Source of the DNA: an uncultured Verrucomicrobiae bacterium
GTDB taxonomy: Bacteria; Verrucomicrobiota; Verrucomicrobiia; Limisphaerales; AAA164-E04
DNA length: 64,000 nucleotides
NCBI GenBank assembly: GCA_943788245.1
Contig: CALSPN010000026.1
Coordinates: forward strand, 81,905 to 145,904
Direction of reading: 5' to 3'
Shown here: piece by piece, positions 1 through 11,805 of the stretch
Numbering within the stretch: the stretch's first letter is position 1
How the letters are laid out: every line of letters starts with the position of its first letter
Made by a program: the position numbers and the translations under genes
Notes under the pieces: model-generated
What the model saw: only the letters and a program-made list of their open reading frames with translations
Told to the model about the DNA's origin: nothing
Databases searched by the model: none

Positions 1-28
1 TATTTGAAAAGCTCATCTTTGGAGGAGG

Positions 29-788
29 CTACTTGCCTTTCCAAGCAGACTTTACCACCGCGGCCGCGTAGTCGCGGTTGAGACGAGAAATGAAGTCCAG
101 CGAAATTTCTTTAGGGCAGACAGCTTCACATGCTCCAGTGACGGTGCAATTGCCAAATCCAGCTTCGTCCATGGATTTAACCATCGAAAGGACACGTTGA
201 TCTTTCTCTGGTTGACCTTGGGGGAGTGTGCCTAAGATGGGAAACTTTGGCAGAAACAAAAAGCATGGCAGATGCGTTCTTACAAGCTGCCACACAAGCT
301 CCACAGCCTATGCAAGCTGCAGCGTCCATGGCTGTGTCGGCGTTGTGCTTGGAGACAGGAATCGCGTTGGCGTCCGGATTACCGCCTGTGCTGGCAGAAA
401 CGTAGCCACCAGATTGTATCACCTTGTCAAATGCTTGGCGGTTTACAATCAGATCGCGTATCACAGGGAATGGTCGAGCTCGCCATGGCTCGATGGTTAT
501 CGATTCACCATCCTTAAAATGGCGCATGTGGAGTTGGCAGGCTGTTGTCGCTTTCTGCCCACCGTGAGGTGTTCCATTGATCACGAGCGAACAAGTGCCA
601 CAGATTCCCTCTCTGCAGTCAGAGTCGAATGCAATAGGGGCGTCGCCTTTGGATGTGAGACCCTCGTTGACAACATCCAGCATCTCAAGGAAAGACATGT
701 CTGGACTGACATCTTTTGCCTGATAAGTGACAAACTCACCAGCATCGTCGGCGTTTTTCTGACGCCAAATTTTTAGAGTAAGATTCAT
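29..788 (-). CDS. sdhB: Succinate dehydrogenase/fumarate reductase iron-sulfur subunit, interrupted by one frameshift near 240
   Basis: ORFs 177-788 and 29-304 join as ...[20 protein letters not shown]...[43 protein letters not shown]...[23 protein letters not shown]; Fe-S cysteine motifs of SdhB. Confidence 0.93.
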
Positions 789-2702
789 TACTTATAGCTC
801 CTCTGGGTCATTTTGACCTCTTCATATTTCAACGGCTCTTTGTGCAGAATGGGTGGTTTTTCAGCTCCTTGGTATTCCCAGCCAGCAACGTAAGAGAAAT
901 CTTTATCGTTTCTAAGCGCTTCACCGTCTGCTGTTTGGTACTTCCGTCCTGAAATGACCTCCACAAGATTCATCACGGTTGTGCGCGTCGCGACAGAGCA
1001 ACTCACCAAATTCCATAAAATCTGATACTCGTGAAGCCTGTTCCAAGGCCACGTTCAGTTCGTTGGCACTACCGGGAACACTGACATTTTGCCAGAACTC
1101 TTCTCTTAATTGAGGAATGCGCTCTATCGCATTGGCAAGACCTTCTTTGTCACGCGCCATGCCGCATTTTTCCCACACGAGACGGCCTAGCTCCCAGTGC
1201 ATCGATCGTATGGATCGATTACCCTTGATGGAGAGCAGTTGACTGATTTTTGTGTTAACTTCATCTTCGGCGGATTTGAAAGCAGCATGAGAAGTGGAAG
1301 GTTTGAACTGATCATGGGAGGCAAAGTAGTGGCCGATTGTGTAGGGAATTACAAAATACCCATCAGCAAGACCTTGCATTAGAGCACTGGCTCCGAGACG
1401 ATTCGCTCCGTGATCTGAAAAGTTGGCCTCTCCAAGGACGAATAGGCCCGGAATGGAACTCATTAGGTTATAATCAACCCACAATCCGCCCATGGTGTAG
1501 TGGGGAGCAGGGAAAATACGCATGGGCTGTTTATAAGCGTTTTCCCCCGTTATTCGCTCATACATGTTGAATAAATTACCGTAGCGCTCTTGAACCGAAT
1601 TTTCACCAAGACGATTGATGGAATCCTCGAAGTCAAGGAAGACGCCTAATCCGCCAGGACCAACGCCCCGACCCTCATCGCAAACTTCCTTGGCAGCTCG
1701 AGATGCAATGTCGCGTGGGGCAAGATTGCCGAAGCTGGGGTATTTGCGTTCAAGGAAGTAGTCACGCTCCGTCTCGGGAATATCGCAGGATTTGCGTGCA
1801 TCTCCCTGTTTTTTGGGAACCCAGACTCGCCCATCATTGCGCAGTGATTCGGACATCAAGGTGAGTTTGGACTGGTGCTCACCACTGACCGGAATGCATG
1901 TGGGGTGAATCTGCGTGTAGCAGGGGTTCGCAAAGGCGGCACCACGTTTGTAAGCTCGGTAGGTGGCAGTAACATTGCAACCCACCGCGTTGGTGGAAAG
2001 ATAGAAGACTGGGCAATAGCCGCCGGTTGCCAAAATCACCGCATCTCCTGAGTGAGATGAGATTTCTCCAGAAACCAAGTTGCGCACCACAACTCCCTTA
2101 GCATGCCCATCAACCAGAACAAGGTCCTGCATTTCCGTTCTGGAAAACATTTGGACGTTGCCGAGACCAATCTGCCGACTCAAAGCCTGGTAGGCTCCGA
2201 GCAGAAGTTGCTGACCTGTCTGCCCGCGAGCATAGAATGTTCTTGAAACCTGCGCTCCACCAAAGGATCTGTTGGATAGGTAACCGCTATACTCTCTTGC
2301 GAAAGGAACGCCCTGAGCCACACATTGGTCGATGATCTGGCGACTTACCTCAGCCAGACGATGGACGTTGGCTTCCCGGGCTCTGAAATCGCCGCCTTTG
2401 ATTGTGTCGTAGAACAGTCGGTGGACGCTGTCACCATCGTTTTGGTAGTTCTTCGCTGCATTGATACCGCCTTGAGCAGCGATGCTGTGTGCGCGTCTGG
2501 GGCTGTCCTGGTAGCAAAAACATTTCACCTTGTAGCCAAGCTCGGCCAAGGTGGCAGCAGCGGAAGCACCAGCCAGGCCGGATCCAACAACTAGAACTTC
2601 AAACTTTCTTTTGTTGGCTGGATTGACCAGCTTCATGTCGAATTTGTGCCGTTCCCACTTACTGGCGAGTGGCCCCGAGGGTATGTTAGAATTCAGATTC
2701 AT
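788..2702 (-). CDS. sdhA: Succinate dehydrogenase flavoprotein subunit, C-terminus frameshifted near 945-960
   Basis: ORF 921-2702 with FAD motif [31 protein letters not shown], [17 protein letters not shown]; the conserved tail ([24 protein letters not shown]...[11 protein letters not shown]) continues in ORF 788-1009. Confidence 0.95.
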
Positions 2703-3379
2703 TATTTCAAAACCTCCTTACCGAAGCCGAGAAGGACGGCAAGTGGAATGGAGGTGTTACCTATGAAAATAATCCATGCCGTGGCAGAAGCGATTCCATT
2801 GAATAAACTGCGAAACTGCCCTGTGCTCAGTCCCAGTGACTGGAACAAGCTTTTGACTCCGTGACTCAGGTGAATGCAAAGCAAACAGTTGGCAATAAGA
2901 TAGAAAATGGCGGAAAACGGGTTGGAAAAGCCGAGCACGACCATTTTGAAGATGTCGTGACGACCCTTGTCGTCATGACCGGTGTAGTCCGGCGCGATCG
3001 TAAAATCGAAAAGGTGATAGACGATGAAGGCAAAGACAATCAAACCACTCCAGATCATCGTCCGGGAAGCGAAGGATGTTCCCATGCGCTTGGCTTGGAC
3101 ATAACGATCAGGACGGGCTGCCCGGTTTTCACGAACAAGTTTGACTGCCGCCCAGATGTGAAGACCCACGCAGGCCAGAAGGCCGATGCGGGCTACCCAC
3201 AGCAATTTAGGCATGGATTTCAAGAAAGCTCCGTAAGCATTCAGCTTATCTTGTCCTAGAAAAATCTGTAAATTCCCGACCATGTGTCCAATCACGAATC
3301 CAAACAGAGCAAGGCCTGTCAGTCCCATGATATACTTTTTCCCCAACGAGGAATGAAAAATGGCTTTGAAGATGTTCAT
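2702..3379 (-). CDS. sdhC: Succinate dehydrogenase cytochrome b subunit
   Basis: 225 aa multi-TM protein ([33 protein letters not shown]), adjacent to sdhA/sdhB. Confidence 0.9.
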   Translation of the reverse strand: MNIFKAIFHSSLGKKYIMGLTGLALFGFVIGHMVGNLQIFLGQDKLNAYGAFLKSMPKLLWVARIGLLACVGLHIWAAVKLVRENRAARPDRYVQAKRMGTSFASRTMIWSGLIVFAFIVYHLFDFTIAPDYTGHDDKGRHDIFKMVVLGFSNPFSAIFYLIANCLLCIHLSHGVKSLFQSLGLSTGQFRSLFNGIASATAWIIFIGNTSIPLAVLLGFGKEVLK

Positions 3380-3542
3380 TGTTATAACCCGCTCTGCTGG
3401 TGATGAATTGTTACCCCTGTGAGACTACCGACTCTCGGCAACTACCGTTATAAATATCTATAAGGTTAACTGCTTAAAGTCAATGAAAGCAGAAAAATAT
3501 TAGAAAACCTAATAGTGAACATTAACTCAGCTCCCTGAATAA

Positions 3543-4253
3543 TCAAATCCAGGCTTCAGTGATTCTGGGACTTAATTCGGTGAGTCGGTCGATCACTTCA
3601 ATTCCACATTGAGCATTCCTATCCAGCAACAAGGAATGCAATCCTGCATTCCGAGCCCCTTTTAAATCTTCATCTACTTGATCTCCTACATGAAGCATCC
3701 TTTCCGGAGGCAAGCCAAACTTCCCGATAGTATGCTCAAAAATAACAGGTGAAGGCTTGGTGAATCCAATATCGCAGGATACGCAGACAAAATCGAAGAA
3801 GCCATCCAGCTTCAATCGCCTCAGCAGCGGCTTGAGGCGGTTATCCCAATTAGAAACGATCCCCAGACGAAACCCACGACTTGCCAGATCATCCAAAGCA
3901 GGCATGACATCGTCAAATATCCGCCAAACATCCGGGTCTTCAAAACGCCGATATAATTTCGGAAAAAGCTCGATGCATGCTTCACGAGAGACCATGCCCT
4001 CGAAACTTTCGATCACGATATTCTGCCAATGTTCGGGGCTGTAGTGAAAATCTACTTTGGTTTTCCAGGCTCCCTCGAATTGATGGTTCAATCGCTCAAC
4101 ATCCAGGATTTTCCATCCCGAAGCTTCAGCAACTTCCGCATACACGTGGCCGATGGAAGGCCAGGGTTCCATCAAGGTCCCCCCCACGTCAAAGAGCACT
4201 GCTTCCAAAGCAAAAGGGGCAAGGTTTTCTGAATGATTATTGGTCAAATCCAT
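3543..4253 (-). CDS. HAD-superfamily hydrolase
   Basis: LFDVGGTLMEP, GIVSNWDNR, FTKPSPVIFEHTI, HVGDQVDEDLKGARNAGL: HAD motifs I-IV. Confidence 0.85.
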   Translation of the reverse strand: MDLTNNHSENLAPFALEAVLFDVGGTLMEPWPSIGHVYAEVAEASGWKILDVERLNHQFEGAWKTKVDFHYSPEHWQNIVIESFEGMVSREACIELFPKLYRRFEDPDVWRIFDDVMPALDDLASRGFRLGIVSNWDNRLKPLLRRLKLDGFFDFVCVSCDIGFTKPSPVIFEHTIGKFGLPPERMLHVGDQVDEDLKGARNAGLHSLLLDRNAQCGIEVIDRLTELSPRITEAWI

Positions 4254-4369
4254 GAATGCTCAATCCGACAAGATATGTAAGATCGTTGAGACAGAGGGAG
4301 TGCTATCTAATCAACCCCGCGAGTGCAAGCGAAATTGACTGGAACCACGGTACAATCCAAGAATACTTT

Positions 4370-5773
4370 TTATAGATTATCCAGAAATTGATCAAAACCT
4401 GCCATTTTGTGGTGAGTTTCACACTCATCCGCCGCATGACCATGGGCCCAAACTCCATAAGACAAGGTGGAGAGCGGATCACTCGCCATGGTTTGCTGCG
4501 CCAGTAAGCCTCCCAGATATCCCGCGAGTATATCACCCGATCCGCCTTGAGCCAGAGAGGGGTTTCCACTTGGGTTAACATACAAACGGCTTGTCGAATT
4601 TCCAACAAGCGTTTGATGCCCTTTCAAAACAACATAACAATTACCAAACTTTTCTGACAATTGCCTCAGCGATCGAGGGCGATCTGCTTGAACTTCAGAC
4701 GCCTTGACCCCAAGCAAACGTGCGGCTTCGCCTGGATGTGGCGTGATCACTCGCAGCGCCTCGGTAACAGGTCTACCAGAGGGGATCCAATCCAAAGCTG
4801 TCGCGTCGACGATGACCGGAGCAGGAAGGGATTCCCAAGTTTCAACCACCTGCGCCCGCAGCTCTTGAGGTAAGGTATTGGACGCAAGCCCGGGTCCAAT
4901 CACAACGGATGTCGTCTTGGCTGGGATCAAAAACAGTTTTTTAACCGGATGAACCATGACATTTTGCAGCTGAGCAGCAACCGGACCATAAACAGCCTCA
5001 TGAGTCGCCAGTTCAACCAAACCGGGCCGCGCCTGCGTAGCTCCGCGCGCAGCCAGAACCGCGGCACCATGATAACCGGAACTTCCCGCAAAGAGCGTCA
5101 CATAGCCATGTGTTCCCTTGTTTGACTCCAGAGATCTGCCTGATTGAAAGCCGGCGAAATCTGAGGCTTCTCCGTAAAATAATGGACTGGAAACATCTTC
5201 GAGCCTGAGGAGCCCTACATCACTCAGCACGTCAAGACGCCCGACAAATTGGCTCGCATCTGGCTTGAGCAAGCCGGTTTTAACAGCACCAACGGTCCAC
5301 GTCTGGTCAGCCTTAATCGCAATACCCAGGGGTTTTCCATCATCGACATGCAGCCCGGAAGGGATATCGATGGCGACCGTAGGTGAATTGCACACATTCA
5401 CTAGTCCCACGATACTTTCCCAGGCACCCGTCAAGGGGCGATTCAATCCAATACCAAATAATCCTTCGACGATAAGTGAGGGTGCCCGGGCAAGTGCGTT
5501 TTCAAGATATGGCAATTGAGAGATGGGATCCCGGAAATTAATCAAGGTGATTTCGCGCTCCAGAATCCATCTGCAAGCAGCACGCACATCGTCACCGTTA
5601 TGCCCCGGACCAGCCAGCAAGAGCACGGAATCTCCGGGAATGGTGGCGTCCATGATCCGTTGACCAATTTTCTGACCAACGCGGGCAATCACTTCCTCTT
5701 CCAGAATGCCTTCAGCCCAGGAATCGGCTTCCCAGGAGCGCATGGATTCAAGTGTCAGGACAGGTATTGCCAT
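4370..5773 (-). CDS. nnr: Bifunctional NAD(P)H-hydrate epimerase / ADP-dependent NAD(P)H-hydrate dehydratase
   Basis: N-terminal YjeF-type LLAGPGHNGDD; C-terminal carbohydrate-kinase-like VITPHPGEAARLLG and NPSLAQGGSGDILAGYLGGLLAQ. Confidence 0.88.
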   Translation of the reverse strand: MAIPVLTLESMRSWEADSWAEGILEEEVIARVGQKIGQRIMDATIPGDSVLLLAGPGHNGDDVRAACRWILEREITLINFRDPISQLPYLENALARAPSLIVEGLFGIGLNRPLTGAWESIVGLVNVCNSPTVAIDIPSGLHVDDGKPLGIAIKADQTWTVGAVKTGLLKPDASQFVGRLDVLSDVGLLRLEDVSSPLFYGEASDFAGFQSGRSLESNKGTHGYVTLFAGSSGYHGAAVLAARGATQARPGLVELATHEAVYGPVAAQLQNVMVHPVKKLFLIPAKTTSVVIGPGLASNTLPQELRAQVVETWESLPAPVIVDATALDWIPSGRPVTEALRVITPHPGEAARLLGVKASEVQADRPRSLRQLSEKFGNCYVVLKGHQTLVGNSTSRLYVNPSGNPSLAQGGSGDILAGYLGGLLAQQTMASDPLSTLSYGVWAHGHAADECETHHKMAGFDQFLDNL

Positions 5774-5794
5774 GAATGAATTGGGGGTGTTGAG

Positions 5795-7233
5795 TCAAGA
5801 CAAGTCCCAACCCTCTCGATAAGTTCGCTTCAGGTAACGCTGATCGTCCTCCAGGTTGGGCATTCTCATCTCAGCATGATTCCAGTCGATGCGCTGTCCC
5901 AACCGATAAGCCACGTTTCCAAGATGGTTGGCTTCTGTCAATGGTCCCGCATAACCAAAATGGCAGGTGGTGGGAGCACCCGTTTTACAGGCGTGAATCC
6001 ATTCCTTGTGATGACCAATCGATTTGGGAATCCAAGGTGCAGGTCTTTGAAAATTCGCAAAACGCACCTCCGGAAGCAGGATGTGCTTGCCGTAGTCCGA
6101 CAGCAGCATCCCTTCATCTCCAACAAATAAAACTCCACTGTTCCACTGAGGTATTTCGCCGCGCTTCCAGACATCTGGTTTGTGTGTTCCCTGATGCCAG
6201 GTTAATTTCACTGCAGCACGATCTCCTCTGGCTGGGTAGTTATACTCGGCAGCCATCGAGGCTGGAGCAATCTCCGCATGGGGAGGCGGCCCCCATGCTC
6301 GCACCGATGTTGGGGCATCAAGGTTCAATGCCCAAAATGGCAAGTCATTCCAATGACTTCCCAGATCTGACATGGTGCCGTTGCCAAAATCCCACCATCG
6401 ATACCACTTGGGTCCCGGAAAATAAATATCATGATAAGGACGCCATGGCGCCGGACCCAACCATAAATCCCAGTCCACATGATCAGGAACGGGCTTTCTA
6501 CCCGCAGGACGCTCGTGACTCCACACCAGATCTCGATGAGCCTCCGCTTCGCTCTTACCCTGCCACCCCCCATGCTCGAGACACCCAGACATGAACCTCA
6601 GATACCTGACCAATTGCACCACTTTGAATCAGTTCGACAACGCGCCGGTAATTATCGCCTGCATGAATTTGTGTCCCCATCTGCGTGGCTACACCCGCTT
6701 TGGCAGCAGCTTCCGTGATGATTCGAGCTTCATGGACATCACGCGTCAGCGGTTTTTCACAATACACATGCTTGCGACGCTTCAACGCAGGCAGCGTTGC
6801 AAACGCATGCGTGTGTTCTGTGGTGCTGACGACTACTGCATCATAATCCTGGTCATCCGCATAGAACTCTCGAAAGTCTTTGTAGGTATTAGCACTGGGA
6901 TGTTTCTTTTTGGCGACATCCAAATGGTGCTGATTCACGTCACAAAGGGCCACGATATTTTCACCCCCCCATTTGCCCCATGTTATGACCACCACGTCCC
7001 CCTACTCCAATCACAGCAATATTGAGTTTACTGTTTGGAGAAGAAGAGGAGACCACAGCTGGAAACCCTATGGCTCCCAGAGCCATGGTGCTTAGGTTAA
7101 ACTTTAGAAACTGACGTCGGTTCATTCCCTTTTTTTGGATAGGCTTGCAGGGGTTCATGGAAGGATCTTCGCATGAAATGATGCTGGAGACAATCAAGGA
7201 ATCAGTGACTTGTTCGGATATAAATGGATGCAC
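5795..7233 (-). CDS. Gfo/Idh/MocA-family oxidoreductase with Tat-like signal, split by two frameshifts
   Basis: Three consecutive ORFs in three frames: [27 protein letters not shown]...[21 protein letters not shown] | [17 protein letters not shown]...[16 protein letters not shown]...[19 protein letters not shown] | ...[49 protein letters not shown]. Confidence 0.9.
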
Positions 7234-7325
7234 TCTGCATGGATATCGAGGGCAATACTGAGCGACCGATGCATGTTCAGGCCAACTTCTAATTATGATT
7301 GAGGCCTACTCAAGCCCAATGGTGA

Positions 7326-8111
7326 TTATCCGTTTTTATCCCGAATATCACGACAGATACCACGCTGGGATGACTGGATAAATGTCAGCACCTGTTGACA
7401 TGGGGCTGATGAAAACAATTCCATCCCCTGGATCACAGCTTCGCTCAAACGCAATTTTTCCGAGTAAAGGTGGTGGTAAAGCTTTTTTAATTCTGTTCGC
7501 TGAGCCGGGTTGAAACCTGCACGTCGCAATCCCACGGTATTCAGGCCACAAACGGTGTTGTTCGCCATCGACATCATGAAAGGAGGAAGATCTTTACTGA
7601 TACCGGCGCCACCTTGCATCATGGCAAGCGTCCCAATCCGCGCAAACTGATGCACCATGCAGTTACCCGAGATAAAGACACGATCCTCAATGGTGACGTG
7701 ACCGGCAATCAACGCTCCATTGACAATCACATTATGGTTTCCGACATGGCAATTATGGCCAAGGTGAGAATTTGCCATGAAAAAATTCCCCTCCCCAATA
7801 GTTGTGTCTTCATCGACAGAATTCGATCGATGCACGGTGACGTGTTCCCTGAAAATATTGTGATCCCCAATGCGAAGACGTGTAGGTTCGTTCGAATATT
7901 TCATATCCTGAGGGGCATCTCCAATAACTGCCCCTGCGTGAAACCGGCATCCCTCCCCTACAGTCAATTGCCCAGTTAAATGCACATGCGGACCTACAAT
8001 ACAGTCGGAAGCAAGCTGCACCCCTTCATCAATCACAGCAAAAGGTCCGACATCCACTCGGATGTCGAGTTCGGCCTTTGGGTGAATAATCGCGGTCGCA
8101 TGAATCGGCAT
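7326..8111 (-). CDS. lpxA: Acyl-ACP--UDP-N-acetylglucosamine O-acyltransferase
   Basis: Left-handed beta-helix hexapeptide repeats, IHPKAELDIRVDVGPFAVI, HVTVHRSN, NSHLGHNCHVGNHNVIVNGALIAGHV, GLRRAGF. Confidence 0.92.
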   Translation of the reverse strand: MPIHATAIIHPKAELDIRVDVGPFAVIDEGVQLASDCIVGPHVHLTGQLTVGEGCRFHAGAVIGDAPQDMKYSNEPTRLRIGDHNIFREHVTVHRSNSVDEDTTIGEGNFFMANSHLGHNCHVGNHNVIVNGALIAGHVTIEDRVFISGNCMVHQFARIGTLAMMQGGAGISKDLPPFMMSMANNTVCGLNTVGLRRAGFNPAQRTELKKLYHHLYSEKLRLSEAVIQGMELFSSAPCQQVLTFIQSSQRGICRDIRDKNG

Positions 8112-8223
8112 GGGCTCAATTTAAAAACCCGTGTGATTTGGGACAAGTTTATAGGTGAATTAAATCAATCAAGCGACACGTTGAAGCACGCAAGACGGAA
8201 GAAAGCCTATTACACCTGATCAT

Positions 8224-8937
8224 TTATTGATAAAAATAACCCAACTCGCGCAAGGAAATGAAATCCCTGGAACGTCCTTCGCTTGCCTGCCCCATGATGA
8301 TGTGATCCAGAACCTCTATCTTTAGTATTTTGCCCGCACGCATTAAATCACGTGTCACCCTGATATCCGCCTCGGAAGGATTGGGATCTCCAGAAGGGTG
8401 ATTATGTGTCAGCACCAATGCGGAAGCCTGGTGCTCCACGGCAGCACGAAAAACCTCCCGCGGATGAATAAGAACAGAGTCCAGCGTCCCTTGAGTGATG
8501 TTAACGATGCGTATCAATTTCCGTCTCGTATTCAGCAAGACAACTTGAAAATACTCCACATCACGCATGCGGGCATCCTCCCTCAGAACATCTGCAATGC
8601 GATCCGGGGTATCCAGCAGAGGGGACTCCATCTGAATCTCGCGAGCCATTCTTTGTGCCAGGGTAAAAGCCGCCTTCAAGCTCACGGATTTGTCAGGGCC
8701 GACTCCAGGCACCTTTCGCAACTCTTCAAGACTCGCCTTGGCCAAACGTTGCAAGGAACCAAATTGCCTCATTAATTGTTCGGACAAATGAATAGCAGAG
8801 CTCCCTCGTAAGCCGGTCCTCAGCAAAATGGCAAGCAAATCAGTATTATCCAACGATTCAGCCCCGATTTGCATGAGGCGCTCACGCGGTCTTTCCCTCA
8901 GAGGCAGATCTTTGATACGCACGTTTCGACTCATCAT
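8224..8937 (-). CDS. radC: RadC family (JAB/MPN-type) protein
   Basis: RERLMQIGAESLDNTDLLAILLRTG; HhH KVPGVGPDKS; LTHNHPSGDPNPSEADIRVTRDL metal-binding motif. Confidence 0.93.
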   Translation of the reverse strand: MMSRNVRIKDLPLRERPRERLMQIGAESLDNTDLLAILLRTGLRGSSAIHLSEQLMRQFGSLQRLAKASLEELRKVPGVGPDKSVSLKAAFTLAQRMAREIQMESPLLDTPDRIADVLREDARMRDVEYFQVVLLNTRRKLIRIVNITQGTLDSVLIHPREVFRAAVEHQASALVLTHNHPSGDPNPSEADIRVTRDLMRAGKILKIEVLDHIIMGQASEGRSRDFISLRELGYFYQ

Positions 8938-9263
8938 AAAAGGACTTCATTCCAAACCATAAAATGAAATAGAACAAACATGGTTTCATAATATCAGATA
9001 GAATTTCCAAGCTGTGGATAGTCGTGTTTTGTGGATCGTATTTTTACCGTAACTTTTCCGTGACTTTCCGCCTCGCATGATGATCGTTGTGGAAGCAGGG
9101 GTGAAACCCATTCACCCGTGGAAGGGGCAAAACTCAACAGAGAGCTCCTTACTGTAATTTCTCAGCGGATTCTCTGGAATCTATGTGTGTTAGAACCTTG
9201 TCTGGAAATGGTGAGATTCAACTTGCTCAAGCATTGGGGCAAATGAAAACAAATGAAGGAAGT

Positions 9264-10655
9264 TCAAGGTAATGGCCACTCTCTTGAATCGGATCGAGCA
9301 GACGCCAAATAAGATTCAATTTTTTTGATCATGCGCCGGTTGCTTGATGATACATCCTGTGTTTCACCGGGATCAATCGAAAGGTCATAAAGCTCGAGCG
9401 GTGCATCCACACCATGTCTGACAGCCTTCCAGTCGCCCATTCGAGCTGCTTGATGAAAACCCTTTTCATGAAACTCCCAGTAGAGAGGGGCATGCTTTTT
9501 TATTTTCCCGTTCAAGAGAGGTTCCACCATGGATTCACCATCCAGCCCCAGAGGCACTTTCAGCCCGGCAAGCTCGGTTAAGGTGGGAAACACGTCCCAT
9601 GCAGCCCATACCTGGTCGCTTGTTTGGCCTGGTTGAATTTTCCCTTTCCATCGCACAATCATGGGCGAACGAATGCCACCTTCGTAAAGGTCACGTTTGA
9701 TCCCTCTGAAAGGGCCTGAAGATCGAAAAAAACCGGGATCAATGCCTTCTTGATCATGGGGTCCGTTATCACTGCAAAAGAAGACAATCGTGTCTTCGGA
9801 CAGACCTTGATCATCCAGAGCATTCAGAATTTTACCCACATCACGATCCAATCGATAGATCATGGCTGCGAGCATTTTCTGAGGTTCCGGCCACTTTTCT
9901 TCTTTGTAGGGTTTAGCAGTCGGAGCAATGACTTGCTTATGGGGCAAGGTGTAGGCCAGATAGAGAAAAAAAGGGGCTTTGCGAGGTGTTTTGATATAGT
10001 TGATTGCCGCATCAGTGAACTTGTAATGTATGAACAATCCTTGTTTACCTTCGCTGTTTTCAGGAAACTGCCATAATTGTTGATTTCTCCAGACAACCTC
10101 TGGAAAATGATTGTGAGCTTTTTTTTGATTCAAAAACCCGAACCATTCATCAAATCCTTGCAGATTGGGCAACCCGGTTGATCCAGCTTCCCCCAAGCCC
10201 CATTTCCCCAGGACACAGGTGTCGTATTTTTTCTTTTTCAGTATTTCGGCCACGGTCAAATCGCCGTAATCCAAAGGCACGTTCCCATTGCCCCGGATGC
10301 GCGTATGCCCCGAGTGAAATCCAGTCATCAATACCGATCGTGAAGGGGCACAAACCGTGCTCCCTGCGTAATACTGGGTAAAACGGATTCCTTCACGAGC
10401 CATTTGATCGAGTCGTGGCGTTCGAAAATACTTTTGTCCGTATGCACCTACATCTCCGTAACCAAGGTCATCAGCCATGATAAAAATGATGTTGGGTGGC
10501 TTGGCGCTGACCTGGGCTGCTCGCAAATCCTTGGCAAAGCTCAAGCCAAAAACCACTAGCAGCAGTCCTAGAGAGCAAGAAAGGGCAGGAGCAAGAAAAA
10601 CAACTCCAGCGATAGCGTGATATCGTGGGGCAGACATGAAATTCAAAAGACGCAT
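9264..10655 (-). CDS. Sulfatase (arylsulfatase-type)
   Basis: PNIIFIMADDLGYGDVGAYG, formylglycine motif CAPSRSVLMTG, GKWGLGE, FCSDNGPH. Confidence 0.93.
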   Translation of the reverse strand: MRLLNFMSAPRYHAIAGVVFLAPALSCSLGLLLVVFGLSFAKDLRAAQVSAKPPNIIFIMADDLGYGDVGAYGQKYFRTPRLDQMAREGIRFTQYYAGSTVCAPSRSVLMTGFHSGHTRIRGNGNVPLDYGDLTVAEILKKKKYDTCVLGKWGLGEAGSTGLPNLQGFDEWFGFLNQKKAHNHFPEVVWRNQQLWQFPENSEGKQGLFIHYKFTDAAINYIKTPRKAPFFLYLAYTLPHKQVIAPTAKPYKEEKWPEPQKMLAAMIYRLDRDVGKILNALDDQGLSEDTIVFFCSDNGPHDQEGIDPGFFRSSGPFRGIKRDLYEGGIRSPMIVRWKGKIQPGQTSDQVWAAWDVFPTLTELAGLKVPLGLDGESMVEPLLNGKIKKHAPLYWEFHEKGFHQAARMGDWKAVRHGVDAPLELYDLSIDPGETQDVSSSNRRMIKKIESYLASARSDSREWPLP

Positions 10656-10773
10656 ATGATTCAGTTAATTTATCCCCCATACCTTTCAAGTGTAAAGTCC
10701 GTATGCTTCGATGAAATTTCCAGGCCCTGATTGAATCTTTTACCATTTAACACATTACCGGCAGGATTACCGG

Positions 10774-11736
10774 TTGACAGTAGCATTTGGGTCGATCAAA
10801 TTGGTGTTATTCTCAGCAAACCGAACCAGAATGAAACCATACAAGGACAGTCGACCGAATCAGATTGTGATCATGACCATCTTGCTTAGCTGCTTGATGT
10901 CCTCACAGTGCTCTGCTCAGCTTTTGTCCGGCCCGAGATCAGGTGGACGAGGATCTGAAAGATTGATCACCGAGCCCGGTCCAGCATCACGTGCAGGTGT
11001 GCCAGATTGGAATATTGATAATGACTTTACAGACGACATCTTCACTTTTGTACGCATCATGTACAGTGGCAGGGGATGGGGAGGACGAGGCGGGAGCTGG
11101 AGAACAGATTTTCCCAATGCGGATCTGAATTTTTCGTATCGTCTGGAGCAACTGACCTCCATGGTTGTTGATCCTCAAGGAGGCACCATCGATTTACTGG
11201 ATGACAAGCTTTACGACTATCCGTTTATTTTCATCATTGATCCAAGAACTCTGTCTTTCAAAGACAATGAAGCGAAGGCCCTCAGACGCTACCTACTGAA
11301 TGGAGGATTTCTCATGGTGGACGATTTCTGGGGAACTACCATGAAGCGTGATTTCTTGAGTGAAATGGAAAAAGTATTCCCGAACAAGAAACCGATTTCT
11401 CTGGAATTGTCTCACCCCATCTTCAACGCAGTTTTTCCCATGAAAATAAAACCTCAAGTTCCAAGCGAAGATTCCGCTGAGCGCAACAAAGGAAGAGGTG
11501 TTTATGAAACATACGAAGATGAAATCATCAATCGCTACGGCGAAGGCCCCGCGCCTGCCGATTATCTTGCCATTTTGGATGACAATGAACGTATCATGGT
11601 GCTCATATGCCACAATACGGACTTGAGTGATGGGTGGGAAGAGGAAGGAAAAAGTCAGTGGTTCTTCTCAAGATTTTCGGAGTCACTATCTTATCCAATG
11701 GGAATCAACATCGTTTACTACGCTTTGACACATTGA
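10774..11736 (+). CDS. DUF4159 domain-containing secreted protein (start possibly 10831)
   Basis: FTFVRIMYSGRGWGGRGGSWRTDFPNADLNFSYRLEQLTSMVVDPQGGTIDL...LNGGFLMVDDFWG resembles the DUF4159 family found in Planctomycetes/Verrucomicrobia. Confidence 0.8.
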   Translation: MTVAFGSIKLVLFSANRTRMKPYKDSRPNQIVIMTILLSCLMSSQCSAQLLSGPRSGGRGSERLITEPGPASRAGVPDWNIDNDFTDDIFTFVRIMYSGRGWGGRGGSWRTDFPNADLNFSYRLEQLTSMVVDPQGGTIDLLDDKLYDYPFIFIIDPRTLSFKDNEAKALRRYLLNGGFLMVDDFWGTTMKRDFLSEMEKVFPNKKPISLELSHPIFNAVFPMKIKPQVPSEDSAERNKGRGVYETYEDEIINRYGEGPAPADYLAILDDNERIMVLICHNTDLSDGWEEEGKSQWFFSRFSESLSYPMGINIVYYALTH

Positions 11737-11805
11737 ATTTCATGACGTTCTGGATTGCCTCGTTCGGGGAGATTCAGGCAGCCCCCTTCAAGAAAACATA
11801 CTTTT

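Noticed and set aside
1197-3259. Multiple plus-strand ORFs opposite sdhA/sdhC
   Set aside because: Antisense shadows of highly conserved genes.
6555-7233. Phase variation of the oxidoreductase through the G7 tract
   Set aside because: Similar single-base excesses occur in unrelated housekeeping genes here, so sequencing error is the simpler explanation. Kept only as a low-priority alternative.
9099-9117. Hairpin GGGTGAA-ACCCA-TTCACCC followed by GGAAGGGGCAAAACTC, reminiscent of a glycine-riboswitch core
   Set aside because: Only a short local resemblance; full aptamer architecture is missing and no glycine-related gene lies downstream.
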